A stretch of 64,000 nt of DNA, taken from NCBI GenBank assembly GCA_024180945.1, contig JAKSGN010000001.1, forward strand, positions 124,001-188,000, written 5' to 3'. Below the pieces are notes generated by a model. The model worked only from the letters and a program-made list of their open reading frames with translations, was not told where the DNA came from and searched no databases. Below, piece by piece: positions 25,016-36,624 of the stretch. Source of the stretch: Macrophomina tecta (taxonomy: Eukaryota > Ascomycota > Dothideomycetes > Botryosphaeriales > Botryosphaeriaceae). Position numbers and translations under genes: made by a program. Each line of letters starts with the position of its first letter. Within the stretch, counting starts at the first letter, position 1.

Positions 25016-26899
25016 AGGAGGAGGAGAGAAAGAAAATGAAAAGCGCAGCGAGGATGGATCGGTTGGGGCAGGGCGTTTCGGTTGAGGTTGTTTGTTTGCT
25101 CGCCTGTCTTTTTTTTTTTTTTTTTTTTTTTAATCCCTCTCATGATCCATCGAATGAGAACACCTAACGATCCTTGACGAGAACTACAAAGGAATTCCGA
25201 GGAAGGGCTGCTATTCTTGTAAATTCTTTTTATATGCTCTGCATTCAGGGGCGGGATGTTTAGCCGCTAAGCTGTACATAGACTTCCGAGTCACGACGAA
25301 ACGAATCGGCATTTATGCCATGCCTGCAAACCTTGTTACGCCTGACACACGGAATAATGGCACTTCATGTGTCCAATAGTCAAGCCACCTCACCGTCATT
25401 TTGTAGGGACGTGAAGCGGTCCTCTGGACGCACATATCATGAACAATTCAGGACATTTGCATGCGGGCGACTGCCTCAACGCTCCCCGGGATAAGCATCT
25501 GTTACTGGAGGCAGAAGCTCGGCGTCCTAATCTTCCGGCGCGGCAGGGGGGCATGTGCCTATTCGCGCCCGATCGTGTTTCTCGAAGCTCTTGTCACAGC
25601 TTGGCGAGCTCAAAGTAGACAGCCGCGTAACCACTGGGCCCCCCCGAAAGCGGAAGAGCGAGGCGATGGGATGAAGGGAAAATCACGGATAAGCCCGGGG
25701 TAGTAGATCGAGTTGCTATATTATAGACCATGGCGATTGCAGGGGTGCGAGGCACATCATTCGTCATTGGATGGGCGATTGAATCATGGGGACGGTCCGT
25801 CTTCGTCATAAGATATTTGCTTGGAGAGTCAAGCTCCAGCGTGTTCGACTCTCCCTTCGTTCGTGCGTAATTGGGGAGTGACAAGAAGTCAGAAAGTTTC
25901 GTACCGACGGAACTCCCCCCCTCCCCCCCCCCCCCTTTTTTTTTTTCGCTCGGCGCGCATGTGTTGTTTCTTTTGTCGCCAGCCCGTCTGCAGACCTGTC
26001 GGCCACCGCACATGCCCGAAACATCTGGTCTATAGTTTATATCGTGCACGCGCGGTAGGATGGAGCCGATGTGGACTGAACGGCTGGCGGGCGCGCGTTG
26101 GTGAAGCGGCTCGGGGTTTCAGTTGCCAGGCATGGCGAAGTCTTGACTCTGAGGACGACCGCACCCTCCATCTCCCGTCGGCCAGTAGCACGGCCTTGAG
26201 AGCTGTGCTTTGTGCAAGATTGGAAGCAAGATGGGCGACCGGATGGGCCGGGAAGCCTGGGCAAACGCCGCAGTTCGAGTCAAGAGGCTCGCTGTGCATG
26301 AAACGGCCTGCGCTGGCCCGTTTGACAGCGGAGAGGCGGCATGGGGCGTATGGCGTATTTTGGACAACAGCAGGCCAAGACGTGTAAGCGCTGGTCCGGC
26401 GCGTTTCTTAGAGATGCAAGAAGCAGAGGTTAAAGAGGGAGATGAAGATTGCAGAGGGCGCAAAGTATGTGGACGGCTGCTGGCGACGGACTCTGCCTGG
26501 GGCATTTCTCCAAGAGTTTAATGCGCCAACGACTCGCATGCCTCACAGCCATTGGGCAGCCTTGCGGTGCCAGTGCCAGCCGGTGCCGCCGCTACCCCCG
26601 AAACAACACCTTCCATACATTTGCGCGGGGACGCACTGACTCGTCCTGACCATCCCCTTTGATGAGCCTCTCTCAGCAAGCTTCATCGACTGACACGCCC
26701 TCCATGCTCAATAAATTCCCAGTCATCTGCGCCCGTCATGTCCCTTTGTCCACGCCCGCTGACCTCCATCCACCGTGACCCGTGGGTGTGTCGAGTAGTC
26801 TCTCCTTAACCCAACTTTGCATATTCAAACTCTCGTTCATTTTCTTATTTCAGAAGCCACTCCCTCACCCCGCTCGACACATCAAATCGCACCGCCACC
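25016..26899. other. Intergenic
   Basis: No gene supported. It holds the peroxidase 3' UTR, with a 23-nt T tract at 25,109-25,131, and a C-rich then T-rich low-complexity run at about 25,915-25,946. It ends in the CT-rich leader of the chitinase. Confidence 0.55.
25109..25131 (+). repeat. 23-nt T homopolymer downstream of the peroxidase gene
   Basis: Uninterrupted T run starting 94 nt after the peroxidase stop, the same length and nearly the same offset as that behind the GMC gene. Confidence 0.9.
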
Positions 26900-28474
26900 A
26901 TGAAGTTCCTCTCCACCGCCGCAGCGGCGCTGCTGGCCCAGCTGGCCTCCGCCCGCTACATCATGTACGTTGACGAGTGGCATCTGTCGGACCTGGGCAA
27001 CTCCACCACCAATGCCGGCATCGACACGGCCATCATGGCCTTCCTCCCCACCACAGACTTCCTGACCGAGGAGGGCGGCTCCTTCGAGCTCTTCGAGCCC
27101 ATCGAGACCTTCCGTGCCCGTTTCGACCCGGGCGTTCAGGTCCTGGCCGCCATTGGTGGGTGGAACGATGTCAACTACACGCAGACTCTGAAGGATGAGA
27201 AGTCCCGCACCATTTTCGCCAACAACTGCAAGAAGGTGATTGACAAGTACGGCTTCGACGGCATTGGTAAGTCATGATTTAGACACGCTCAGACGGGAAG
27301 AACCCTCTAAAATGGCGGATGATCGCTGATCACGTGCCCTTCTACTGCAACAGACATCGACTATGAGTACGTCGGTGGTAACGGTGCCGACTACAAGATC
27401 GTTCCCAACTCGGAGAAGGTGTGGGAGATCGACGCCTTCCCGCTGCTGCTCAACGCCACCCGCGCCGCCATCGGCGAGGACAAGCTCCTGTCCATCGCCG
27501 TGCCCGGCCTGGAGCGCGACATGATGGCCTTCACCGAGGAGACCATGCCCAAGATCGTCCCGCTCGTTGACTGGTTTGGCATCATGACCTACGACTTCAT
27601 GAACCGCCGCGACAACTTCACCAAGCACCACACCGACAAGGTCGGCTCCGCGGAGTCCATCCAGCGCTACCTCGACCTCGGCCTTCCCCCGTGCAAGGCC
27701 ACTCTGGGCTTCGCCTTCTACGCCAAGTACTTCACCATCGACATGGCCTCTGGCTGCGCCACCGAGCCCCTCGGCGAGTCCTGCAAGACCGTGCCTCTCG
27801 AGAACGCTGACGGCTCCGACAACGGCAAGTCTGGTGCTTTGACTTTCGAGCCTTCCAGCGTCGGCGGCCCCGCTCCCACCAACTTGACCGAGGCCACCGA
27901 TGGTTCTTGCGGTGCCTCCGTTGGCAAGAAGTGCCCTGCCGGTTACTGCTGCAGCTCCAGCGGCTTCTGTGGTGACACTGAGGCCCACTGCGGTCTCTCC
28001 TGCCAGGCCAACTACGGCAAGTGCAACGGCCTTACCGCCATCCAATCCTGGGAGAACGCCCTGGCTGGCGCCGTGGTTGACGAGGTCAACGGTGGCAACT
28101 ACTACCTTGACAAGAACGCCAGCCTCTTCTGGACCTGGGACGAGCCCACTCACATTGAGAAGAAGTTCGTCGAGATCATTGAGGGTCTTGGTGTTGAGAA
28201 CGTCATGGCCTGGTCTCTGTCCGAGGATTCCCTTGACTGGCGCCACCTGCTTGCCATCCAGAAGGGTGTCAAGGAGACCTGCCTGTCTTCGATCGAGGGC
28301 TTCAGCGATATCAAATGTGCCGTCAAGTCGAAGCGTGTCCAGCCCAAGTTCGGGTTTAAGGACAACGTGGGCCCTTACTACCGTAACACTCGCCGTGACT
28401 ACGCTGCCCCTGCCGAGCCTCGCCTCGCTGCTCGTGGTATTGAGGAGGTTAACAGGCACGGCCACGCCATTTGA
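26900..28474 (+). CDS. GH18 chitinase with an embedded hevein-like (CBM18) domain, 495 aa
   Basis: Exons 26,900-27,266 and 27,354-28,474, 87-nt intron, strong CCACCATG start. Signal peptide at residues 1-18. GH18 TIM barrel with AAIGGWND and the catalytic DxxDxDxE read across the splice junction as D120 G I D123 I D125 Y E127 (E127 the proton donor). Residues ~305-347 are a cysteine-rich CBM18 module (SCGASVGKKCPAGYCCSSSG...) with the hevein Cys pattern. The barrel resumes after it and closes with the strand VMAWSLSEDS, so the chitin-binding module sits inside the catalytic domain rather than at an end. A basic tail (RNTRRDYAAPAEPRLAARG) follows. Predicted secreted chitinase for wall remodelling or degradation of foreign chitin. 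Confidence 0.95.
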
Positions 28475-30757
28475 GCGGATGCTTAATCTGTTGTGTATTG
28501 AAAATATTCTTTATGCGGTCAGAATCTCCATCAAGGACTGATGCAACATGTAGTTAGTGAATCTAGACTTGGTGTGCAAACAAAAATCGCCTTTCCTGTT
28601 CATGATTGTAATGTATACGTGAAACTGCTCGGAGATTCAACAGGCGGGGGCTTCTCCGATACGATATGATATTCAGGGCATGGATATACCGACCTCGACA
28701 TGATGATTGGGTAACCCCGCTGGAGTGCCCAGAGAAGGGGGAGGGGGAGCAACTGAGGCGAAATCACATGGTGTTTCCCTGAGGCTGTCGTCGCTCATTC
28801 GGTCCGGCAATGCTCGCCTGGTCTTCGTCAAAAGAAGGTTGCAGACAGAGTAGTGCTACTGCGATGTTGAGGCACATTATTATTCACATTTCTTACAACC
28901 TTTCGTCCCAGCATTGTTATTCCGCGGGGGTGCTGCTGGTGGCTTCAAGATTGCGGTCCGAATTGCCAGTGACACCGCGCAGAGGTTGAAGATAAGCCCG
29001 TGGGGACTACTGCGAAAGTATGTATCCGCTCGTATAGGTGATAATGTAGCGATCGGCAGATACTTGTAGGAGAGGGAGAATACTAGAACCATATCCAAGT
29101 GCAAGATTGAGCTGAAAGCTACGTCGTGACGCCGGCATGGCTGGGCACGCCTCAGCTTCGCAGCCTTTCGAGAAGACCTACCAGGGAAGTTTGTCCCCAG
29201 CCGATCACAATCCACGTTGTCACCGATAGCGTCTTTTTTTTTTTCTTTTTTTGCTCGACATGCGCGGCCTTTTCTTCCTTATCAGTGTAATCAGCGCAGA
29301 TCGCATGTCGATCAAGGGAACGGCACCCAAGCCTCGTCCTGTGCGCTTGCTAGGGCGTTCAGCGGCATTTGCTCGCAACAGCTCGTGACGAGAAGAATGT
29401 GCGTGCGGATCCAGCTCTGAGGCGGTGTCCGCTCAACCGGCAAGACTGGGTACTAGGAGCATTTCTGAGCGGGAGACAGGATATACTGGAGCTTCTCGCA
29501 GGCGCATGGTGATTTGCAGCATGTCGGCCGCGTATTCGATTCAGAGCTATGGGGTAATAGAAGATGCTGTGGACGGAGCAGATGGGTGTTTCGAGGTGGT
29601 GAGGTTTGGAGTTTCGCGGAGGCGAAGAGACGTGCGCGGGAAGGTGAAACGTCGTCAAGGCGGCATTGGGTGCAGTGACACGGATTTTACATGCGACTGT
29701 ATATCGCGGACCCACTGGGAAGGATGAGGCCTTAATGAGATGGTGATAGTAAGAGCTGGTGGATGGGGCGGGCCAGGCGCGCAACCCCACATGCGGACGG
29801 AAATTGAGAGCAGCGCACAGGCGGTCGCATTTACGTGCCACGGATGGCGTGTCGTCGCAAATGGAGGGCAGGCGGCGGTATCCCGTCACGCGGACGCAGC
29901 CAGCAGTCGGGAGAGCCAGGATACGAGGCGGTGATTCGAGGCAGGGCTGAGGTAGGCGAGCGCGAGCGGCGCAGAGCGCGAAGTGCGATGCCGGGACGCG
30001 CCTGTGCTACCTATGGGCGGACAGAGCGGCCGGCTGGGCTGAGTCGAGAGCTGGCGAGATGGCGCGTGCGATGGATTTTGCTGTGTGTTGTGTTTTCATC
30101 CGGGCAAACAGCCGGTGAAGGTGCTCTGGTGCGCGCTGCCTGGAGCCTAGCGGCGATGCCTGGCTCCTGCGCCGCCAGCCAATCCTGTGCGCGACCTTCT
30201 GTGCCGCCGCCGGCCCGCTGCCTCTGCCTCTGCTCAACACCAAACATGCCCGTCTCAGACACGCACTTCGGCGGCCGCGATCGCTGCACGCCCCGCAATT
30301 GGCCGCCGCAACGCCAGCAGCACCGCTGGCGCTTCCTTCACCGGCCCGTTGCAACCACGAGCTTGCCCGGCGCCGGCCCCCAGAGCCAGGCCGGAGCAGG
30401 CAAATGAGCCCGCAGGCGCTGAGCTGTCCCGCAATTTGCAGCAAGATGCTCTGCAGCGGTGGCTAGCCGCAATCGGCAATGCTGGCGCAGCTGCCCCCAG
30501 TTGGCCGAGTCGCGAGGTCATTTCCCTGGCCCCGCGCGTCCTCCCTAATTCCGACCATTTGTTTCAGAGATAGAAGTACAAAAGTACTCGCCCGCCAACG
30601 ACCGCAATTCTGCACCCTCTCGCCAATCCGCGCTGGTCGGCTCGCTCTCTCTTGCTTCTCTGTCTTCGCAGAGGTCCATTCTTTTTTGCCTCCCCCAGCA
30701 GCCGGCTTGCTTTCGCTCACTACCAACCACCCCCCCACCGTCTTTACCGCTCCCAGC
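28475..30757. other. Intergenic (2.3 kb)
   Basis: No gene supported. A T-rich run near 29,230-29,250 is low complexity. The final ~150 bases form the leader of the expansin-like gene. Confidence 0.5.
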
Positions 30758-32673
30758 ATGCGTTTCAACAAAGCCGCCGCCGGCGCCCTGATCGCTGGCG
30801 CCAGCCTCGCCCGCGCCGACGAATACTGCAGTGACCGCTCCACCATTGTTGTCACCGAGTATGTGACTCTGCCCGGCCCCGTCAATTCCACCCCCGCGTC
30901 CGCCGAGTCCACGCCGCTCGCTTCGTCGTCCGTCGACGGCGCTGTCTCCAGCCCGACCCCGACCGCCTCCGAGACCACTTCCGTCCAGGTCGTCACTCTG
31001 ACCCCGGTGCCTGCGACTTCTTCGCCGCCCTTGACTACCTCGACCCTGTACTCCACCTCGTCCACTGTCAATGGCGAGGGAGAGACCATCTACATGACCG
31101 TCAGCTCCACCACCACGGTATGTCATTGGCCAGCCATCTTTTCCCAATCGAGTAATCGCTGATCGTCCCTTGCCAGGTCTGCCCCGTTAGCGAGACTGCT
31201 GTTGCTGGCACTCCGGATGACGAGACTACCACCATCCACTTGACCTCGTCCACCACTGAGATCCGCACTATTACCCAGTGCGCCGAGTGCACCACTCCTC
31301 AGCCCACCCAGTGGACCACGTCCACCATCTACACCACTTCGGCCTCAGTTGACGAGAACGACAACACCGTCTATGTGACCGTGCCCCACACCACCACGGT
31401 ACGGGACCAATGACTGGCGCTGCACCAACTCTTTCGAAAACTGACTGTTTTCTGCTAGGTCTGCCCTGTCACGGCTACGGAGGCCCCCAGCAGCTCCAGC
31501 TCCAAGTGCACCAACACCCGCACTGTGACCGTTGACCCGCCGGCCGTCACCGTCACTGTCCAGCCCTCTGCTTCCAGCGCTGCCGATGGTGCTGTTGGCG
31601 CCGCCGAATACACCCCGAGCAGCTCCTCATCGGTCTCCGTCGCTGTTGACACCCCCGTCTACACACCCGTTGCGTCTTCCTCGACTTCGGTGGCTGTCGA
31701 CATTCCGGTCTACACCCCCGCGCCGGCCCCTGCTTCTACGCCTGCCGCTGATGCCGGCGTGGATGGTGCCCAGGGCCGCCCGTCGTCGAGCTCCGCCTCG
31801 GTGGCTGTTGACACGCCTGTCTACACCCCCGTTCCGGTCGCTTCTGCGCCTTCTTCCGCGGTGGACACTCCGGTGTATACCCCGGCCCCCGTTGAGTCCT
31901 CCACCTCTGTCGCTGTCGACACGCCCAGCTACACGCCGGCCCCTGTCTCCAGCACTCCCGCTGTGACTGTCGAGTCAGTCACTCCATCCAGCTCCACCTC
32001 CAGCGCCCCCGCTGCCACCAGCTCTGACTCTAGCCTTGTTGGAAGTGTGGGCGGCGCGGTCACAGCTCTGACCGAGGCTGTCACTGGTGAGGCTACCTAC
32101 TACACCGGCGACATCTCGTCCGGTACTTGCTCTTTCACTGGCTACACTCTGCCTTCGTCCATCTTCGGCACTGCCCTGTCGGACTCCAACTGGGAGAGTG
32201 CCGGCAACTGCGGTGCCTGCGTTAGCATCAAGGGCCCCTCGGGCGATGCTATCACTGCCATGATTGTTGACAAGTGCCCTGGCTGTGGCACCAACCACCT
32301 GGACCTCTTTGAGGATGCCTTCAGCTCTCTGTCTGCTCTTGCCACCGGTGTCATCAACGTTTCCTGGGAGATTGTCGAGTGCGGTATCACCTCTCCCCTC
32401 AAGCTCACCAACAAGGACGGCGCTTCCGAGTACTGGTTCAGCATGCAGGTTGTCAACAGCAACCTGCCCGTCAAGTCGCTGTCCGTCTCCATCGACGGTG
32501 GCTCCACCTGGACCGAGACCACGCGCACCGACTACAACTTCTTCGAGTACGAGCAGGGCTTCGGCACCACCACCGTCGACGTCAAGGTCACTTCCACCAC
32601 TGGCAAGGAGGTCATCACCAAGAATGTCACCATCGGCTCGGCTACTTCCCACGAGTGCGACTCGAACTTCTAA
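30758..32673 (+). CDS. Secreted S/T-rich expansin-like (DPBB) protein, 598 aa
   Basis: Exons 30,758-31,117, 31,177-31,398 and 31,459-32,673; both introns (59 and 60 nt) in phase 0. Signal peptide at 1-20. Residues ~20-400 are Ser/Thr/Pro/Val-rich, surely heavily O-glycosylated, and include five copies of a (V)DTPVYTP-type repeat (nt ~31,640-31,950). Residues ~400-500 form a double-psi beta-barrel: GEATYYTGD...CSFTGY, NCGACVSI, VDKCPGCGTNHLDLFEDAF, with the expansin HxDL motif as HLDL. Residues ~500-598 look like the expansin C-terminal beta-sandwich (SLSVSIDGGSTWTETTRTDYNFF). Expansin-like proteins loosen polysaccharide networks without hydrolysis. The long S/T stalk suggests display in the cell wall; no GPI signal is seen at the C-terminus. 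Confidence 0.88.
31640..31950 (+). repeat. Five VDTPVYTP-type coding repeats
   Basis: Within the expansin-like gene, units centred on SVAVDTPVYTP, SVAVDIPVYTP, SVAVDTPVYTP, SAVDTPVYTP and SVAVDTPSYTP, separated by variable Ser/Pro/Ala spacers of about 8-26 residues. Copy number of such tracts commonly varies between strains. Confidence 0.85.
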
Positions 32674-34153
32674 GCATTGGCCACGGGCGAGACGCGTATG
32701 GCTTCGTATCGCTTTTTTCTTCGGTCGGCGACGCTGGCTTAAACGTTAATTTTTTCACGTCTATAATTTTCATTGCACGGTTACGTTACTTTTGCAGATA
32801 CCAATGGAGAAAGTTGGAGAGCAACCCATTCTTAATGATTATTGCGGTGACATTGACAATCGGAAAGTGTGAGGCGTATGCCAGGCTACGTCATAGGACG
32901 CCTCGACACGCAGCGTCTTGCACCGCTCAGTCTGATCAACGGATGCATGCCACGCATTCTTGCATGCAGATACCCGCAGTTCGTGGTCGGCCCTCGATTT
33001 CATTGGTCCGGCTCTTGGGTCTTTCCCCCTCTCTCCTTGGGCCTCGGAGTGTGAATGTGCGAAGTTCCACATCCGGACACGACTTGGTGCAGTCCAGGTG
33101 GGTCATTGCCGACTGGTCCATGAGAAACATTGCCAAGCAACAGCAGTGCGCAGAGCACCGAGTGAGTGGCCGAAGGAGGGGAGCGGGACTGACGCCCGAT
33201 AGATTCGGCCGGACTATACGCACTTCCTCCAACCCGTCCCGATCAGCTTTCAAAAGGTACGCGACCTCGCTTTTGACGTCAACTTTATTCCCGAGCGATA
33301 TTACCCAACTGCATAGCGGAGCCAAACACAAGGCGGCTTTGTGAGAACGAGAGCCACTAATTCCGCAGGCCCCGGCAAATGCGGGATTTGGTCGATCACC
33401 CCGCAGCCCCGCTACAAAGCCACCACTCATCTTGTCATCCTTCCCTGACATTTCCACTGCCTACTGCTGACTCCGGCCCTATCCTCTCGGCTGCGGCTCC
33501 ACCGCTCGGTGCGTCCCTGAAGCTTGACGGCCAATGGATACGTCGTGATAATCAACCTTTGCGCCGGCGGAGTGGGTAACATAGATATGCATGCCTTCCG
33601 CATCTGGACTCGCCTCAGGTGCGGCGAGCGCACGTGCTGTTCGACCAAGGTTGGCTCCCTACCACGGCGGAATCTCTCCGCTCCAGACGCTCGTCTCGCA
33701 TTGGGCAGGCAAGACTGGCGCCGGAGCTTCACAGGTGACGTCGCTCAGACCGAGGACCAAGAATGAGGAAAGCCCGCCCAAAGGGAAGGGCGTTTGCAGC
33801 TAAGGGGCGGAAGGCTCCCACGCTATCTACCCCGCTCTCAGTTCTTCCCCTTCCCGTTCCAGCGCAGGCTTCTGTGCTCTGCGGTGATTCGTCGCATGGA
33901 CGGGAGAGCAGTGGATTCAAATGCGGGGGATGGTGGCCTGTGTTTCTGCGCTTGTACTTAAGACATCAGTTGCCCCTCCTTCCTCGTTTCCGGAAGGCTG
34001 ATAAAAAGTTGTGCAAATCCTACGTGCCATTACAGATTCGAGAGGACAGCAAGAGCGACTTGCCTTGTGTGTTTAACCTCTCATTGCGACCATCGGCCAA
34101 TTGACTTACCTTCATACGAGCCACCGACGATTCGAGATAGAAAAGTGTTCGCG
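32674..34153. other. Intergenic
   Basis: No gene supported between the expansin-like gene and the alcohol dehydrogenase. Confidence 0.5.
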
Positions 34154-35601
34154 ATGTCAACCAAGCCCGAGAGCACGGCGCATACGGGGGAAACGCAGTT
34201 CGAAATCCCCAAGACGTGCAAGGCTGGCGTCGTCGTCAATGAGGGCCCGGATTTCCGCGTCGAGGTGCAAGATGTGCCAGTGCCCGAGCCAGGTATGCTT
34301 CTACCTTCTCTTGCCTCGTCTGCGAGATCAGGCAAGAGCATCTTGCAGAGACAATCCTCCCGGCCTTGATTTCTCGTCCATTGAGAACGATGGAGTATCA
34401 CTGACGCCAGCATGCGACGACGGCGACGACAGGCCCGGACGAAGTCCTCCTCAAGCTCAACGCGACCGGGCTCTGCATGTCCGACATCCACTTCATGCAA
34501 AACGACTGGGCGGTGCCGCCCATGTCGACGTTCGGCACGCGGTGCGCGGGCCACGAGGGCGCGGGCGTCGTGGTCAAGGTGGGCGCCAACGTCAAGAACT
34601 GGAAGGTCGGCGACCGCGGCGGTGTGAAGCCGCTGTGGGACGTGTGCGGCAACTGCGAGCAGTGCTGGACGGGCAAGGAGAACTACTGCCAGAAGGGCGT
34701 GTACACGGGGCTCGTTGCTACGGGTGAGTCTTATCGCCATGGCCTGGGCCCTCTTCCTAGATTATTCTCTCTGTTCCTTCACCAGGGCCGAAGGTTTACG
34801 GGTCGGTGGTTGACATGAGCGGGTGCGATTGGACAGGAACCTACCAGCAGTATATCACTAGCCCGGCCAAGTACACCAGCCCCATCCCAGAGGGTGTTCC
34901 CGACTCGGTCGCGGCGCCCATCATGTGCTCGGCGTCGACGATGCACCGTGCGCTCATCGACTCCGGGCTCAAGCCGCGCGACTGGGTCGTCTTCCCCGGC
35001 GGCGGCGGCGGCGTCGGCATCCAGGGCGTGCAGCTGGCCAAGGCCATGGGCCTCCGGCCGGTGGTCGTCGACACGGGCGCGGCCAAGCGCGATCTCAGCA
35101 CCAAGATGGGCGCGGAGCACTTCATAGACTTCAAGGAGGTGGATAGCGTGGCCGAGGAGATCAAGAAGGCGTGTGATGGGCTGGGCGCGCACGGCGTCAT
35201 CGTCACGGCGCCCCAGGCCTACAAAGATGCCGTTTCATACGTCGGAGATCGGATCAGTGCGAAGATTGTCTGCGTTGGGTTGCGTAAGTTTTCCATCATT
35301 CTTGCGTTTTTGTGTTATTGTTGCTGGGTCAGATGATTGACGTGCATGAACGATGACAGCACCGGCGGGATCGACAACCATTGGGGCGGATCCCAACATT
35401 GTCGTTTTCAAGAACCTGACCATCGTAGGCAGCCTGGTGGGTACAATGTCGGACACGGCGGCGGCGCTGGAGTATGCCAAGCGCGGGCTATTGAAGCAGA
35501 TCTGCGAAGTGCGTCCGCTGAGCCAGATGGCCGAGTCGGTGCAACAGTTGCGGCGAGGAGAGATTGCCGGGCGGGTGGTGATCGACTTCAATCAGCCGTG
35601 A
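34154..35601 (+). CDS. Zinc-dependent alcohol dehydrogenase, 389 aa
   Basis: Four exons: 34,154-34,292, 34,433-34,723, 34,786-35,283, 35,360-35,601 (introns 140, 62, 76 nt), frame closes. Medium-chain dehydrogenase/reductase of the yeast Adh1 type. Catalytic zinc ligands Cys61 (TGLCMSD) and His87-Glu88 (GHEGAG); structural zinc Cys118, Cys121, Cys124 and Cys132 (CGNCEQCWTGKENYC). The Rossmann loop reads GGGGGVGIQGVQLAKAMG, preceded by the family block VDMSGCDWTGTYQQYI. The third exon starts at 34,786 because this block is conserved in the family; a later AG at 34,836 would delete it. NAD(H)-linked oxidation of primary alcohols or aldehyde reduction is likely. The ~30-residue N-terminal extension is not clearly a targeting sequence. 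Confidence 0.93.
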
Positions 35602-36624
35602 AAAACACAGTGATGTAAATACTAAGAACGGGACGGGTGGCGACTTCGCTAGATGATGGGGATGGCGGAGAGAACGGCGAAGCGCAGACAAGGAATAAAT
35701 ATGGAGAACCAGTTCTATCATTGCAGTTTGTAGCAAGCCAGCAGTCTTAAGCCTGAGTCAGGACATCAAGGTACACCGGCTGGTGTGGGTGATCTTTCGG
35801 CTCATCTGTGGGTTATGCGTGGCTGGCCTCGTGACATGACTGGGTGGCAAAATGAGGCAGTGGCAGGCCAGCGTGTGCAACGGAGACGGCACCGGTACAA
35901 GCTTTCCCCTCCCCCATATTAAACAGAAATTCCGGGGATCTCTGGACCCTTCCACGTGCTTTGATGGGCCCTGACTCGGCTCAAATTAACCCAAAACCTT
36001 TTGCTCTGCCTGAGCCGCCCATTGTATCACCCAACCTCTGTCCTCGCGCCACACCTCTGCCCGGCGCGTTCGGGGGCTTGCCTCGAACATTTTCGTTGAC
36101 TTCCATGCTTGTCAGTTGACCCACGCAAGGCGAGCCTGATGCCCGCCCCGCCCCGTTGCCCAGCACACACTTCGCACACGCGCAACAAGGCCTTCTCTCC
36201 GGCTCATGCATCCCGCCACTTATCGTCCACCACGCGCTGCCAGACCCTGATTTTTCCCCTGCATACTTCAACCCCGCGTGCCCCCGAGCAATCTCCGCCC
36301 AAACCAGCACCAGAGCAATGTACTTCTTCGCCGCCGAGGGTCTCGACGTCTATCCCAACACCGACCACGCCTGCACCACTCCCGTCCGCATCGACAACCC
36401 TCCCTCCAGTGTTTCCGCCGTCGCGGTTGCAGGAGCAGAAGCAGCAGCACAGCCAGCGCCTCTCCGTCGGTAGCCGAGCCCAAGAGCGCTGCCGGCATTG
36501 CCACTCCCGCGCCCCGAGAGGCCCATTCCCGTCGGTCCCGCCCTCCAACGCCACCGGAGACCCTTAAATCTCTCCCAGAGACTCACAACGGCGCAAGTTC
36601 AAGCAGCTCTCGCCCAGGAGCGAC
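35602..36624. other. Intergenic; leader of the triple-repeat gene
   Basis: Includes AATAAA at 35,694, a plausible polyadenylation signal for the dehydrogenase. A short open frame at 36,318-36,473 starting MYFFAAEGLDVYPN lies in the presumed 5' leader of the next gene and could be an upstream ORF; nothing else supports it as a gene. Confidence 0.45.

Noticed and set aside
27272..28465. 397-codon minus-strand open frame
   Set aside because: Antisense of the GH18 chitinase second exon, which has clear catalytic and CBM18 motifs.
31975..32652. 225-codon minus-strand open frame
   Set aside because: Antisense shadow of the DPBB domain exon.
34786..34836. Alternative acceptor at 34,836 for exon 3 of the alcohol dehydrogenase
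   Set aside because: It stays in frame but removes the conserved GPKVYGSVVDMSG block that aligns with the Adh1 family; the acceptor at 34,785 is better.
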